Below are positions 49,628 to 62,400 of a stretch of 64,000 nucleotides of DNA, one piece after another. A model generated the notes under the pieces. The model was not told where the DNA came from, did no database searches, and worked only from the letters and a program-made list of their open reading frames with translations. Within the stretch, counting starts at the first letter, position 1. Every line of letters begins with the position of its first letter. Origin of the DNA: Tipula vernalis (taxonomy: Eukaryota; Arthropoda; Insecta; Diptera; Tipulidae); assembly GCA_958295665.1 (NCBI GenBank), contig OY282559.1, forward strand, positions 261,274,245 to 261,338,244, read 5' to 3'. Made by a program: the position numbers and the translations under genes.

Positions 49628-51712
49628 AATTTAGTTCTATCGAAATTCGCGTATCAATAATCAAACATTTTGTTGATTTCAAAGCTAAATAAATTTCGAA
49701 ATGATTTGGGCTTGTTTAAGTAAAAAAACCTAGACAAATTGACCCAAGCTCATTATGACAATAGAGAAAATTAACGTTGATTCCAAAGCAATGCCAAAAT
49801 CGTTAAATGCTACACTTCTTTAATTTTCAAATTTCAATAGGAATAAGTTTAACTTTGAATTCAAATTCACAAGTTTAATTTGAATACAAAAATGTAAAAA
49901 TCTCAGAATATCTTGAATTCAAATGGAGCGTCAAACATTTTTTTAAAATACAAGAAATTTTTTTAATCTCGAATTTAAATTTTATATTCTTAATTGTTTA
50001 AACTGCCTTAAAACCGGTTTGACAATAAAATTATAAAGAAATACTTATGTTTATTGACTTGAGTAAATCAGATCTTCTTGTGATTCGTATAGTTTCGTAA
50101 GTAGCTCAGATTATTTAATTTAAAACATACATACTTTATGTTAGTTAAAGGAAAATTGTATCGAAAAGTTTTGCAAATCGTAGAGTAACACAATTTTTCA
50201 AAATTTGGTGTTTTGCCGTTAACCTCATCACATTTTGGGCATATGTTTACAATTTTTCCAGAATTTATTGTATATAATATGAACTGTGGTTGTCTTTGTT
50301 GCAAGGATAAATGATTTTGCTTTAAAGTACAATTTTTAATATCAAAGAAAGCCGTCTTAATCATTAGTTTAATCATTACCTATACAGGTCACAATATTCA
50401 ATCTGGAACAGAAAAACGAAAAAGATTTTGAAAAAGATGTCAAAATCAAGCGAAGTGCGTAAGATTTTTGCGTGGCCAAAATGGCGTGGTCTTCCTTCTT
50501 AATGGAGCACATTATTTTGTACTTTTTAGGATTTTTATTTTCGGGAATATGATGGTATCCTAAAGTAGCTAAATTATTTAACTGAACTGAAGCGTAGCAA
50601 ACGAGCGCTCAAATCACTTCAGTTAATTCAATTGATTCAAATAACCAAGTTAATTCACCACAAACGAAAAGAGCGATTAAAGTTTTAAAAAATTAAAAAA
50701 AAATTAAACAAACGTTCCGAAAATATTTTTTAAAATTGTCCATTATAAAGTGAAATATTTTTGTATGTTTGGTTTTACAGCTGATAGTAACCATTGCCTT
50801 TAATGATTTTGACTGATAAAGATACAAAGCAAAATGGAGAAAAATTTTGGGTTTCAGATATCTGAAATAATTGTTGATATTTAACAATACTGATGTAAAG
50901 ATTTATTTTTTGAAACAATGAAAACCCACACAAATGTCAAAACCAACACAAATGTCTATACAAGCCGTAGTAATGCAACACCAAGCAAATTAATGAAATA
51001 AATATGAGCAAAATCTACCAATACAACAGTTCTTTGAATATTAGTGAATAAAAAAAAAGAAAAAAATCAGAATTTTACTTCATATTTTTGTTCTATTTTT
51101 CACGAACACCAATACGAAAAGTGGATTTAATATTTGTTGGTATCTGTGTATGAAAGTTATGCTCTATTTATACAATTGTATTCGTTTTGTTTTGATATAA
51201 TATATGCAGATAATTAAGTCTGAATTTTTGAAAAGCAATTTATATAAATGATAATTACGAGTAAACGGTATTTCCTGGTAAATTGTTAATATTCATAAAA
51301 TTATTCTTTTACCTAGCTTTTTATTGTAATGCATTTATTTCATTGTTTTTGAATGAGAGCAACGTTTTTGGTTTTTCTATTCTATAACTCCGTCAAAAAA
51401 TTATTTTAGAATCCTACTTAATTGGCCACATTCCTGATATTTCTCATACATAAAATTTTAGAACCCTAATTCCATCGTACACATTGCGTTACATCATAAC
51501 AAATTAAGAAATAGCCAAGTTCCACCCTAATTGACCATATTCTGCAACTTCATCTGAAAACAATTTTAGATTTCCATCCTACATGTTCAATTTCATTAAA
51601 ACCCATATTCCTAAACTTTTTCACAAAATCATTTTAGAATTGGCTATATTCCAGAACTTCATCTAAACATCATTTAGAATCCTATTTTAATTTAAACCTG
51701 TTTTTTTATGGT
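49628..51712. other. AT-rich DNA, no gene recognised
   Basis: The minus-strand frame at 50068-50376 (103 codons, one CPKC motif) is the only notable ORF and matches no family I know. The rest is unassigned. Confidence 0.35.
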
Positions 51713-51720
51713 TGTTTGGG

Positions 51721-52197
51721 ACGTACGTGAAGTTTGTCCTAAGTTGCCTTAAGTTGTCCTAGTTGTCCTAAGTATGTCCTAAGTTTTTAAATGTGTTGGT
51801 GTAAAAGTTTCGTTATTACGAATTTATTTAATTAATATTGAAATAATAAAAATTATGCTTAAGATTATTTACTCTAACAAATTAAATTTACATTTTTTCT
51901 ATGTCGCGAAATATTCTGATGGTGAATGTATAAGATCAGATCATTTTCCAAAAACTGAGAAACTGGCAGAAAACCCGTGTTTAATCGTGTTTGTTTGTGA
52001 ATTTTCTTGAGAAAATCCTCGGAAGTAGCCACCAAAATGTGCACAATTCTAAGTTGTCATAAGATCTTATCTATTCGAAAAATATTTCACTTTTGAAAAA
52101 AGTAGGGGATTAGGGTATTTAGGACAACCATGTTTGACATAATCTCTTATGATATATCGAATATATGTATAAATGATTTTCCGAATTTTCTTGAGAA
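51721..52197 (+). repeat. Left arm of the foldback element
   Basis: It pairs with 54506-54982. The first 80 bases contain four GTCCTAAG/GTTGTCC-type subrepeats. The inner end merges with the first 184-bp monomer. Confidence 0.9.
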
Positions 52198-54505
52198 AAT
52201 CCTAGGAAGCGGCCACCAAAATGCCCTATATTTTAAGCTGTCGTAAGGTATTATCTATTCGAAAAATATTTCACTTTTGAAAAAAGTAGGGGATTAGGGT
52301 ATTTAGGACAACCATGTTTGACATAATCTCTTATGATATATCGAATATATGTATAAATGATTTTCCGAATTTTTTTGGGAAAATCCCAGGAAGCGGCCAC
52401 CAAAATGCTCTATATTTTAGGTTGTCGTAAGGTCTTATCTATTTGAAAAATATTTCACTTTTGAAATAAATAGGGGATTAGGGTATTTAGGACAACCATG
52501 TTTGACATAATCTGTTATGATATATCGAATATATGTATAAATGATTTTTCCGAATTTTCTTGAGAAAATCCTAGGAAGCGGCCACCAAAATGCCCTATAT
52601 TTTAAGCTGTCGTAAGGTCTTATTTATTTGAAAAATATTTCACTTTTGAAAAAAGTAGGGGATTAGGGTATTTAGGACAACCATGTTTGACATAACCTCT
52701 TATGATATATCGAATATATGTATAAATAATTTTCCGAATTTTCTTGAGAAAATCCTAGGAATCGGCCACCAAAATGCCCTATATTTTAAGCTGTCGTAAG
52801 ATCTTATCTATTCGAAAAATATTTCACTTTTGAAAAATGTAGGGGATTAGGGTATTTAGGACAACCATGTTTGACATAATCTCTTAGGATATATCGAATA
52901 TATGTATAAATGATTTTCCGAATTTTCTTGAGAAAATCCTAGGAAGCGGCCACCAAAATGCCCTATATTTTAAGTTGTCGTAAGGTCTAATCTATTCGAT
53001 AAATATTTCACTTTTGAAAAAAGTAGGGGATTAGGGTATTTAGGAAAACCATGTTTGACATAAACTCTTATGATATATCGAATATATGTATAAATGATTT
53101 TTCCGAATTTTCTTGAGAAAATCCTAGGAAGCGGCCACCAAAATGCCCTATATTTTAAGTTGTCGTAAGGTCTTATCTATTCGAAAAATATTTCGTTTTT
53201 GAAAAAAGTAGGGGATTAGGGTATTTAGGAAAACCATGTTTGACATAAACACTTATGATATATCGAATATATGTATAAATGATTTTCCGAATTTTCTTGA
53301 GAAAATCCTAGGAAGCGGCCACCAAAATGCCCTATATTTTAGGCTGTCGTAAGGTCTTATCTATTTGAAAAAATTTTCACTTTTGAAAAAAGTAAGGGAT
53401 TAGGGTATTTAGGACAACCATGTTTGACCTAACTTCTTATGATGTATCGAATATATGTATAAATGATTTTCCGAATTTTCTTGAGAAAATCCTAGGAAGC
53501 GGCCACCAAAATGCCCTATGTTTTAAGCTGTCGTAAGGTCTACTCTATTCAAAAAATATTTCACTTTTGAAAAAAGTAGGGGATTAGGGTATTTAGGACA
53601 ACCATGTTTGACATAACCTCTTATGATATATCAAATATATGTATAAATGATTTTCCGAATTTTCTTGAGAAAATCCTAGGAAGCGGCCACCAAAATGCCC
53701 TATATTTTAAGTTGTCGTAAGGTCTAATCTATTCGATAAATATTTCACTTTTGAAAAAAGTAGGGGATTAGGGTATTTAGGAAAACCATGTTTGACATAA
53801 ACTCTTATGATATATCGAATATATGTATAAATGATTTTTCCGAATTTTCTTGAGAAAATCCTAGGAAGCGGCCACCAAAATGCCCTATATTTTAAGTTGT
53901 CGTAAGGTCTTATCTATTCGAAAAATATTTCGTTTTTGAAAAAAGTAGGGGATTAGGGTATTTAGGAAAACCATGTTTGACATAAACACTTATGATATAT
54001 CGAATATATGTATAAATGATTTTCCGAATTTTCTTGAGAAAATCCTAGGAAGCGGCCACCAAAATGCCCTATATTTTAGGCTGTCGTAAGGTCTTATCTA
54101 TTTGAAAAAATTTTCACTTTTGAAAAAAGTAAGGGATTAGGGTATTTAGGACAACCATGTTTGACCTAACTTCTTATGATGTATCGAATATATGTATAAA
54201 TGATTTTCCGAATTTTCTTGAGAAAATCCTAGGAACGGCCACCAAAATGCCCTATGTTTTAAGCTGTCGTAAGGTCTACTCTATTCAAAAAATATTTCAC
54301 TTTTGAAAAAAGTAGGGGATTAGGGTATTTAGGACAACCATGTTTGACATAACCTCTTATGATATATCGAATATATGTATAAATGATTTTCCGAATTTTC
54401 TTGAGAAAATCCTAGGAAGCGGCCACCAAAATGCCCTATATTTTAAGTTGTCGTAAGGTCTTATCTATTCGAAAAATATTTCAAGTAGGGGATTAGGGTA
54501 TTTAT
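52090..54505 (+). repeat. Tandem array of about 13 monomers of 184 bp
   Basis: ACCATGTTTGACATAA-type words recur at about 52126, 52310, 52494, 52679, 52862, 53046 and onwards to 54335, with a spacing of 183-185 bases. Each monomer contains TAGGGGATTAGGGTATTTAGG, GATATATCGAATATATG and GCGGCCACCAAAATGCCCTA. Variants recur four monomers apart: the AGGAAAACC/AAACTC pair at about 53041 appears again at about 53778, showing a 4-monomer higher-order duplication of about 737 bp. Confidence 0.95.
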
Positions 54506-54982
54506 TAATGAAAATTCGGAAAATCATTTATACATATATTTGATATATCATAAGAGGTTATGTCAAACATGGTTGTCCTAAATACCCTAATCCCCTACTT
54601 TTTTCAAAAGTGAAATATGTTTCGAATAGATAAGATCTTATGACAACTTAGAATTGTGCACATTTTGGTGGCTACTTTTGAGGATTTTCTCAAGAAAATT
54701 CACAAACAAACACGATTAAACACGGGTTTTCTGCCAGTTTCTCAGTTTTTGGAAAATGATCTGATCTTATACATTCACCATCAGAATATTTCGCGACATA
54801 GAAAAAATGTAAATTTAATTTGTTAGAGTAAATAATCTTAAGCATAATTTTTATTATTTCAATATGAATTAAATAAATTCGTAATAACGAAACTTTTACA
54901 CCAACACATTTAAAAAAACTTAGGACATACTTAGGACAACTTAGGACAACTTAAGGCAACTTAGGACAAACTTCACGTACGT
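54506..54982 (-). repeat. Right arm of the foldback element
   Basis: Reverse complement of the left arm including one inverted partial monomer. The junction with the array at about 54480-54515 shows a deletion within the last monomer. Confidence 0.9.
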
Positions 54983-54990
54983 TGTTTGGG

Positions 54991-55368
54991 CCGCTAATTA
55001 CGAATCAGAATTCAGAGTTGCAAAATTAAATAATAAAAACGAATCAAGCGCAATAATAACCGTATTTCCTGGCAAAGTTACAACAAGAAGTGCACAAAAA
55101 TTGTCTTTATTACAATCATAATACAGATATAAAAGAAAGGGGGGGGGGGGAATAAATCAAAACTAAACGGCTTCTTTCTTTAACTTTAAGCATTTTATTT
55201 GAATTTCAATTTTTGTTTTTTACGGTTTTAATGTTTTTTTGAGCAAGTAAAAACTGGGTTGGCAGAGGATTATTAAATCAGATAATTTAATTTTTATATT
55301 CGGAAACTAAATCGTTCATGCTGCTTTCGGCTTCAGTCAATTCCATCTCATCCAATCAGTGTGACGTT
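54991..55368. other. No gene recognised
   Basis: AT-rich spacer with a run of G at about 55140-55150. Confidence 0.4.
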
Positions 55369-57478
55369 ACTGACAAAATTTGTCAAAGAGAATATTGAAG
55401 AAAGTGTACATATTTTTTTTTACGGTGTAATTGAATAAAAAAAAATTGAAGCGAAATATTACGTGGATAAATAATTAAATAATTAATAACATAAAAATAA
55501 ACAACACAAAAATTTAGGTTGCAACTAGAAATCTTAAATAAAATCAATTGACAAGTTAAGATTGTCAAAATTCACACGCTTTTTTGGCGTTAATGTTGTT
55601 TAATTAATTTTTTTAGGGCGATCCTAGAGTTTTCGACATATCATATATCATATCAGGCATAATCTATCGATATGATAATGTCAAATTAATGGCTAGTGGG
55701 GAACACTATGAATTAAATAGCTCATACGTTAACGAAATACTACGAAACTTAGAGATTGGCTCATATATATACAGTGAGGAATTCAAATCAATCAATGCCA
55801 TTTTGATGCGGCTCTTGGATTTTTTTTTTTTAAATTAATAAATCGACGTATTTCGTTTTAAGCAAGGACATTGTTCTCTGTTATTCCAAATAGCACGAAT
55901 CTCAGAGATTGGCTCATATAGTGACTATATAGATTGAAAAGAAAATACGCTGAAGAATTATAATCAATCATCGTAGGCTCATGCAAAACAAATTTTAAAA
56001 TTAACAAATCGACGAATTTCTCATGGACACGTCCATCGTTACTCTCCGAAATGTTTCGTTCTCTAGCATTCACATAATTACTCATGCAGAAGAGCCCGTT
56101 TATAGGGATCCTTGTTCATATAATCATTCATATAGAGCTCCCAAGCCAATGGGATCCAGTTAACTCACGACGGAGGACCTGTTTATAGGGCACCATATAA
56201 AAGAGAAACGAAACGTGTGGTTTGCCGGTACTCATCAGTTACTTATACTAATTAATAGTAATAATGTTATAACAATATATGTATGTTCCATGCAAAATTC
56301 GCCGATTTGTTAATTTTCAAAATTTTTTGCAAGAGCCCTACGGCTCATATAAAAATGGGACTGAGTGCACCATATAAATGGTAGGGTATAAGTGGTTTTA
56401 TATAAAACAACACCGAAGGGTTTATTTTAGTAGATGGTGTACTCTCTGTCGGTATTGGAAGCAGATCATCATGAATCTCCCATTGTCCATTGATGCGTTT
56501 AATATAGGCTTGATAATTACCTACTCCTAACTGTGTAGTCGGTTTTAAGAAATTTACCAACGCCTTAAGAGTAAACTTTGATTGCTAAGAGAAATAGCAG
56601 ATTGAATATTTTTAATTTGAATATTGTAACATACACTAGGATCATGATGTTAAACATCTGACATAACTATTCTGTAGTTTGAGGTTCGTAATTTTACGTT
56701 GGGTTTTTGACAAACATTGCAATTTCTTTTGCATACAATGTCAAATAAATTCTGAATGTTTTTCAATGATGCCTGGTTTATATCAAAAATATTATTAAAC
56801 GGTAAGTAAAACGTTGGGTTTATGTGCGGTGGATGGTCATTTTGACATTGGCTCACTTCAGTAAGAGGCAAAGGTATTAATTTTTCTTGCAGGTATCATA
56901 TGTCACAGTTAGCCGATAGAGTTATGTTGGTGTCAGTTATCACCAGTTCTTTCGATTTTTCAAATACATCTAACAACAGATTACTTCAATTAAATCAATT
57001 ATTTATAGTGATAGTTATGATGTGATATTTCGGAAAACTCTAGGATTGCCCTGACAAAATTAATTAAACAACATTTTTATCAAAACACGTGTGAATTTTG
57101 ACTATCTTAGCACTTCAGAGCTTGTCAATTCATAGTGCTCCCCACTAGCCATTAATTTGACATTATCATATCGATAGCTTATAGTACGAGCTATTTAAGG
57201 CATATGATGTGATATGTCCGAAAACTCTAAGATCACCCTGACAAAATTAATTGAACAACATTTTCTCCAAAAAAACTTGTGAATTTTGACAATCTTGGCA
57301 AGTAATTGATTTTATTTAAGATTTGTAAGGGCAACTTAAATTCTTGTGTTGTTTGTTTTTATTTTATTAATTATTTTATCATTATCCACGTGATATTTCA
57401 TTTCAATTTTTTTATTGAATTACACTGTAAAAAAAATTGTACACTTTCTTCAATATTTTCTTTGACAAATTTTGTCAG
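55369..57478. mobile_element. 2.1-kb inverted-repeat element with captured-gene-like core
   Basis: Arms of about 350 bases (55369-55723 and 57128-57478) are inverted: CTGACAAAATTTGTCAAAGA at the left end against TCTTTGACAAATTTTGTCAG at the right, and GGCTAGTGGGGAACACTATG against the inverse at about 57137-57157. A second partial copy of the right arm sits at 57020-57135. The core has a directly repeated block (CAGAGATTGGCTCATATA type at about 55750 and 55905) and a protease-like minus-strand frame. No target duplication was found. It is clearly diverged between arms, so it is old. Confidence 0.7.
56345..56880 (-). pseudogene. Ubiquitin-specific-protease-like fragment (peptidase C19), uncertain
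   Basis: Two minus-strand frames in series. The first (56650-56871) has a zinc-ribbon-like pair (CKRNCNVCQKPN), as before the catalytic His box of USP proteins. The second (56345-56560) reads LGVGNYQAYIKRINGQWEIH followed by DDL, parallel to the USP pattern GHY.AY.K...G.W...DD, and then a SVLFY segment like the ILFY end of such domains. The catalytic His of GHY is Asn here. The Cys box is absent. The fragment is enclosed by inverted arms, so it may be a captured gene piece or part of the transposon's own protein. No search was possible. Confidence 0.35.
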
Positions 57479-57683
57479 AAAATTTTATCAGAAACTTCAC
57501 ACCGATTCTCTTCGATAACTTCGCTAGTGTACCAATACAAGAAACTAAATTTATTTAAATTTTCAACAAAATATCGTTATGAAAGGTGAAGCGTGCTTCA
57601 AAGGTGACATTTAAGTCTATAATTTTCATGAAGATAGTTTTGTAATTTGTCAATCGTGTCAAAAGATATATGTTAGTGTGAAA

Positions 57684-58500
57684 ATGAGTAAAATTTTCGA
57701 AAAAATTTGCTTTATATTGCAATTTTACTATAAAAACGGCAAAAACGCTGCCCAAGCCCGGGAAGAACTTTATGGTGTCTGATCGACCAATCACTGAAAA
57801 AGTCGATGTAATTTTAACAAAAAACCGAAGGAATCCGACATAAGCAGTCATGATATTGCCAAGTAATAAAGTATCGATCAATAAACAGCTTTTAACCATT
57901 TGCGTAAGGCTGGAAATCAAAAAAAGCTCAATATTTGTATGCCGCATGAATTGTCGCATGATGAAAAATTTGATTGTTCGAATTTCCATCAGCGAGTCGC
58001 TATTGAAACGGAACGAAATCAACCCATTTTTGAAGCAACTGGTGATGAAAACTAGATAAAATATGAGAATGTCGTTCGAAAAAGATTATGGTCAAAGAAA
58101 GGTGAACCACCACAAACGACTTCAAAGCCAGGATTGACACCCCATAAGGTTATGCTGTGGGTATGCTGGAATTAGAATGGAATCGTACATTATGAGGTTC
58201 TATAACCTTTTCAAACCAGATTGCAGAGCAATTCAAACAAACCGACCAGAATTGATTATTAGAAAGCTTGTTGTCTTCCATCAAGACAACGCCAGACCAC
58301 ACTCATCTTTGATAAGCGTCAAAAATTGAGAGAGCTTGGCTGTTGAAGTTGGGTTCCAAAAAGGTCTGCGAAAATCACTTGAATAAGTTTTTCGCCGATA
58401 AGACGCAGAAGTTCTACGCCGATGGAATTATGAAACTTACCGAAAAATGGCAAAAGGTCTTAAGATAATAATGGCCAAAATGACAAAAACTCTCAATGCT
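57684..58500 (+). pseudogene. mariner-family transposase relic
   Basis: The N-terminus reads ILQFYYKNGKNAAQAREELYGV (helix-turn-helix start, given here in its longest open part), then a deletion into RPITEKVDVI. Later frames give NHLRKAGNQKKLNI, MPHELSHDEKFDCSNF, TGDEN with the first catalytic Asp followed by a stop in place of the usual Trp, WSKKGEPPQTTSKPGLTPHK, VVFHQDNARPHSS with the second Asp, and FFADKTQKFYADGIMKL near the end. The YSPDLAPSDYHLF-type region with the third Asp is deleted. No TIRs were found. The minus-strand ORF at 57555-58022 is a shadow. Confidence 0.8.
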
Positions 58501-59158
58501 TTACCTCAACCTACTTTTCAAAAATTTCCATAAAATCCGAAGGAGCAGCTTAAAGCAATTTTTTCTTTTTTTGTATTTAGAAGATAATACTTTCACTTAC
58601 AACCTCTGATAAGTTTTACTTATTACTGTTTTCTTAACATTTTATACTTTAAAAATTAGTACATTACAATTTATTTTCATATTTCACTTGCTTTCAGAAG
58701 TCGATTTACAGAGTTTTACACTTTTCTGTTTCACAGAGATTCCATTTTGTTTGATAAGAATTGGTTGTGTTTTCGATTTTCTGTGTTACTTTTAAAAAGC
58801 GCGTTGTTTATCAATTCTGTAACAATGTTGATACTACTCGAACAAAAAGGTAGCATTGTGGCTAATATTCTAGAGCAGATAGTAGAAAATTTAATCTTTC
58901 ATGAGTGATTCCTGAACGTCATACCCTAGGCACACTGCGATTTAATAAAATCGATTTAGAGAATTTTTCCAGATTAGTGTGTCAACCTCGATTTCAGCTA
59001 ATTTCTTTGTTTTTGCATAGAATAATTAACCCGGTGTCTACACTATGCAAATCCACTGATATTTTCTATCAGCAATTTTATATTTGTATATGTTTTTTCT
59101 CAATGCATTGACAAATATCTATCCAAAAAATATCATAGCTGGGCATTTCACTATCATA
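58501..59158. other. No gene recognised
   Basis: AT-rich spacer between the mariner relic and the Copia LTR. Confidence 0.4.
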
Positions 59159-59434
59159 TGTCAAACAAAATTGCTAGCAAGCACGTAGTATTACAATTCA
59201 GGCACAAATTAAACAGCCGTTTTTATTCAAAGAGACTTGAAAATGTGATTAAGATACATTGACAGGTTATAAAGTACATATAAAAAAATATAATGGCTAA
59301 GTTACACTTCAAACGAAATAATTTAACTTGAATGAACTTAGTGACAATTAGCAAATTAAATCGTATAATTTGTATACATAAAATTATGGTGAAATTATAT
59401 AAAATAAATTACATTTTAGATTATTATTCCAACA
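59159..59434 (-). repeat. 3' LTR of the Copia element
   Basis: On the minus strand it starts TGTTGGAATAATAATC right after the polypurine tract AAGGAGGAG (59435-59443, overlapping the pol stop) and ends near TGACA at about 59159. The outer end is approximate because the other LTR differs there. Confidence 0.75.
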
Positions 59435-59441
59435 CTCCTCC

Positions 59442-62400
59442 TTAATCTAAAATTATTTTACTTCTTAATTTCTGAAATTGATCTTTTGCCAGTCCCTTGG
59501 TTAATAAATCAGCAACCACATTTTCCGTTGGGCAAAAACGACAAACAACTTCCTTTTTGTCAATGTATTCCTTAACAAAATGAATCCTCACATCGATATG
59601 CTTTGAGCGATTAGTAAATTTTTTAGTCTCGATCCACTTCAGTACACTTTGATTATCTTCATATATTATTGTGCAATCATCACCGTTCCAGTTCAAATCA
59701 CTTAACAATCGTTGGAGCCACACAGACTCTTTACAAGCTTCTGCTAAAGAAACAAATTCGGCTTCTGTACTTGATAAAGTCACACAATTTTGTCGTTTAC
59801 ATGACCAACTGATTGATCCACCAAGCAGAAAAATATAACCAGAATTCGATTTACGACTCTCACGGCATTCAGCACAATCTGCATCAGCATATCCGACCAC
59901 ATTAAATTCCTCATATAAACTACCCAGCTTTAGCTGAGGGTTCAAACTTAAAGTGCCCTTCAAGCAAGTAATCACTTTGTTTAATTGATTCCAATCTTTT
60001 GTCGTTGGTTTGGCCAATTTTTGTGATAAAATTGTGACGGCGGCTGCGATATCAGGTCTGGTATTGGTGCAAATATAGAGCAAATATCCAATAGCAGCTC
60101 GATATTTGTCAATGTTAACAAATATTTCATCACATGGATCTTTATGATATGTTGGGCTAAGTGGAATATCGGATTCCTTTGCTTCATCCAATGTGAATTT
60201 CCTGACAACATACTTTATATATTTTTCCTGATCCAAAAGAAAATAATCACCGTCAAATATTACTCTAATCCCAAGATAATTATTGATTTCGCCCAATTTT
60301 TCAATTTCAAAATGTTTTCTTAATTTATCCTCAACTGTTTTTGACAAAACTTTCGAATTGCTGATAATTAAAATATCATCAACGTCAATCAATACATATA
60401 CTGTTTCCTTTGATGACGGATTTTTATACGTATACAAACAATTATCCGCAGTACTTTGTTTTAAATTGCATTTAATAAGAACATTGTGTAAAGTCTCATT
60501 CCACACGCGAGCAGATTGTTTCAAACCATAGAGACTTTTCTTAAGTAAACAAACTTTGTCTTCTTCAACGTTGTAATTCTCCGTTCAAGAAAGCGGATTT
60601 TGCATCATAATGATACACTTTCATTTTTCGACTAGCAGCAATAGAAAATAACGTACGAAAAGTAATATGGCGCGCGACGGGTGCGAACACCTGATCATAG
60701 TCAGTTCAAAACTTCTGACTGAAATCTTGAAGCTGCTTACATGCTATATTTTTCTGGTGAAAAAATGTACACTACGAAGTTAGCTTTATCAGTTGAATTA
60801 TTACAACTAGAACAAAAAGTTCACCAGGGTAGCCAATTTTAACTAAAAATTTTACTATTTTGCTAACTTCGTGGTGTAATTTTTTTCACCAGAATTGGAG
60901 CATGTACGCATCTTGAGCAACCAACCTTGCTTTGTATCTTTTTAAACTTCCATTACTATCCGTTTTCAGCTTATATACCCATTTACATCCAATAGTTTTT
61001 TTACCTATTGGTAAATCAGTCAGAGACCAGGTATTATTGTCGACTAAGGAACTTATATCATCCTCCATAGCCTGAATCCATTTATCCCGTTCATGACTTA
61101 ATATTGCATCATTATAATTTCCTCGTTCACCATTTATGACTACATTTACTTCCTCAATATAATATTTAGGGGCAACACCTTTATTTGGTCGCTTTGAACG
61201 TCTTACTACTGTATTTGAGTTGTCAACAACTGGATCATCAATAACAACTATTTCACTCACTATATCTTTTCGATTTATTTCACCCGGCTCCTTTAAGTAC
61301 ATTTCAATTACCCGCAGGCGTAGACGTTTTCATAGGTCCACATATGTCAGTGTGGATAAGATCAAGAATGTTCGTTGATCTCGAATATGACTCCTTCGGA
61401 AATGGTAAACGTGCCAATTTACCCTCAACACACACTTGACTATCATGACTACATTCTGGATCACACTGTAAAATTGACATACCTTCAACAAGCCCACTTG
61501 TTGGAATCCGCTTTACCATCTCAATATCTCGATGTCCCAATACACGGTGCCATTGATGTACACATAATTTTTCCTTATTCTGAATAAAATTTACCATATT
61601 GTTCTGCGTTCTCATAATATACAAATTGTTCTTAATATCACTAATCGCAATCTGATGTTTTCCATTTGGTGGCCATATTTCACAGCTACTTCTAGAGAAA
61701 TCAACGTTAAAACCTCCTTGTGTTAGTTGTTTTACAGAGATCAAATTACTTTCAATTGATGGTACATACAAAACATTTTCAATCATGACCTTCGTTGCTT
61801 TGCCATTATTATTTATAAAATTGACAGGAATCTTTCCTTTACCAATTGCTTGCACAACATCTCCATTTGTAACAGAAACTTTTTCTTTGTGTGAATTATC
61901 GAAATCAATAAAACTTTCGCGATTACAACAAATAGGGCAAGTAGCACCGGAATCTAGAATGCACCCATCACTTTTATCAACCAAAAACAAATAGTCATTG
62001 CATTCATCTTTGTTTTCAACCACATTAGCGTTTTGTCCATTTTTACTCGATTTATTATCCTTTTGTAACTGATGAAATTTTCTACAATTTCGTTTAAAAT
62101 GTCCAACACCACCACAATAATAACATTTCAATTTTTCACTCCCTCTATTTGTGTTTGAAAATTGTGAACGTTGAATATAATTATGCGTTGAAACTTTTAA
62201 CGCCGAACCTTCTTTCCTCGTTCCACTATCACGCTCATTTCGTCTTCGATATTCTTCAATAATCGTTGATTGTACACAACTGGTTGACAATTCTTTCTCA
62301 TTTTTGCTTTCCATTGCGACGATTAATGTATCGTAGCTGCTAGGTAACGAACTAAGTAATGTTGCATTCATAAAAATATTTGAGGTTAGTTTGCCATCAC

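Larger units (their letters stand above)
51721..54982. mobile_element. 3.26-kb foldback element with satellite-like core and 8-bp target duplication
   Basis: TGTTTGGG flanks the element on both sides (51713-51720 and 54983-54990), a perfect 8-bp duplication. The ends are ACGTACGTGAAGTTTGTCC and its exact inverse. Inverted arms extend about 477 bases (51721-52197 and 54506-54982) with few differences. The outer arm carries GTCCTAAGTT-like units. Between the arms are about 13 tandem copies of a 184-bp monomer. There is no ORF, so it is non-autonomous. An 8-bp duplication fits hAT, P or related superfamilies; the ACGTACGT end fits none I can name. Confidence 0.92.

Noticed and set aside
52090..54505. 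CRISPR-like repeat array
   Set aside because: Monomers are contiguous 184-bp tandem units with no unique spacers, in a eukaryotic foldback element.
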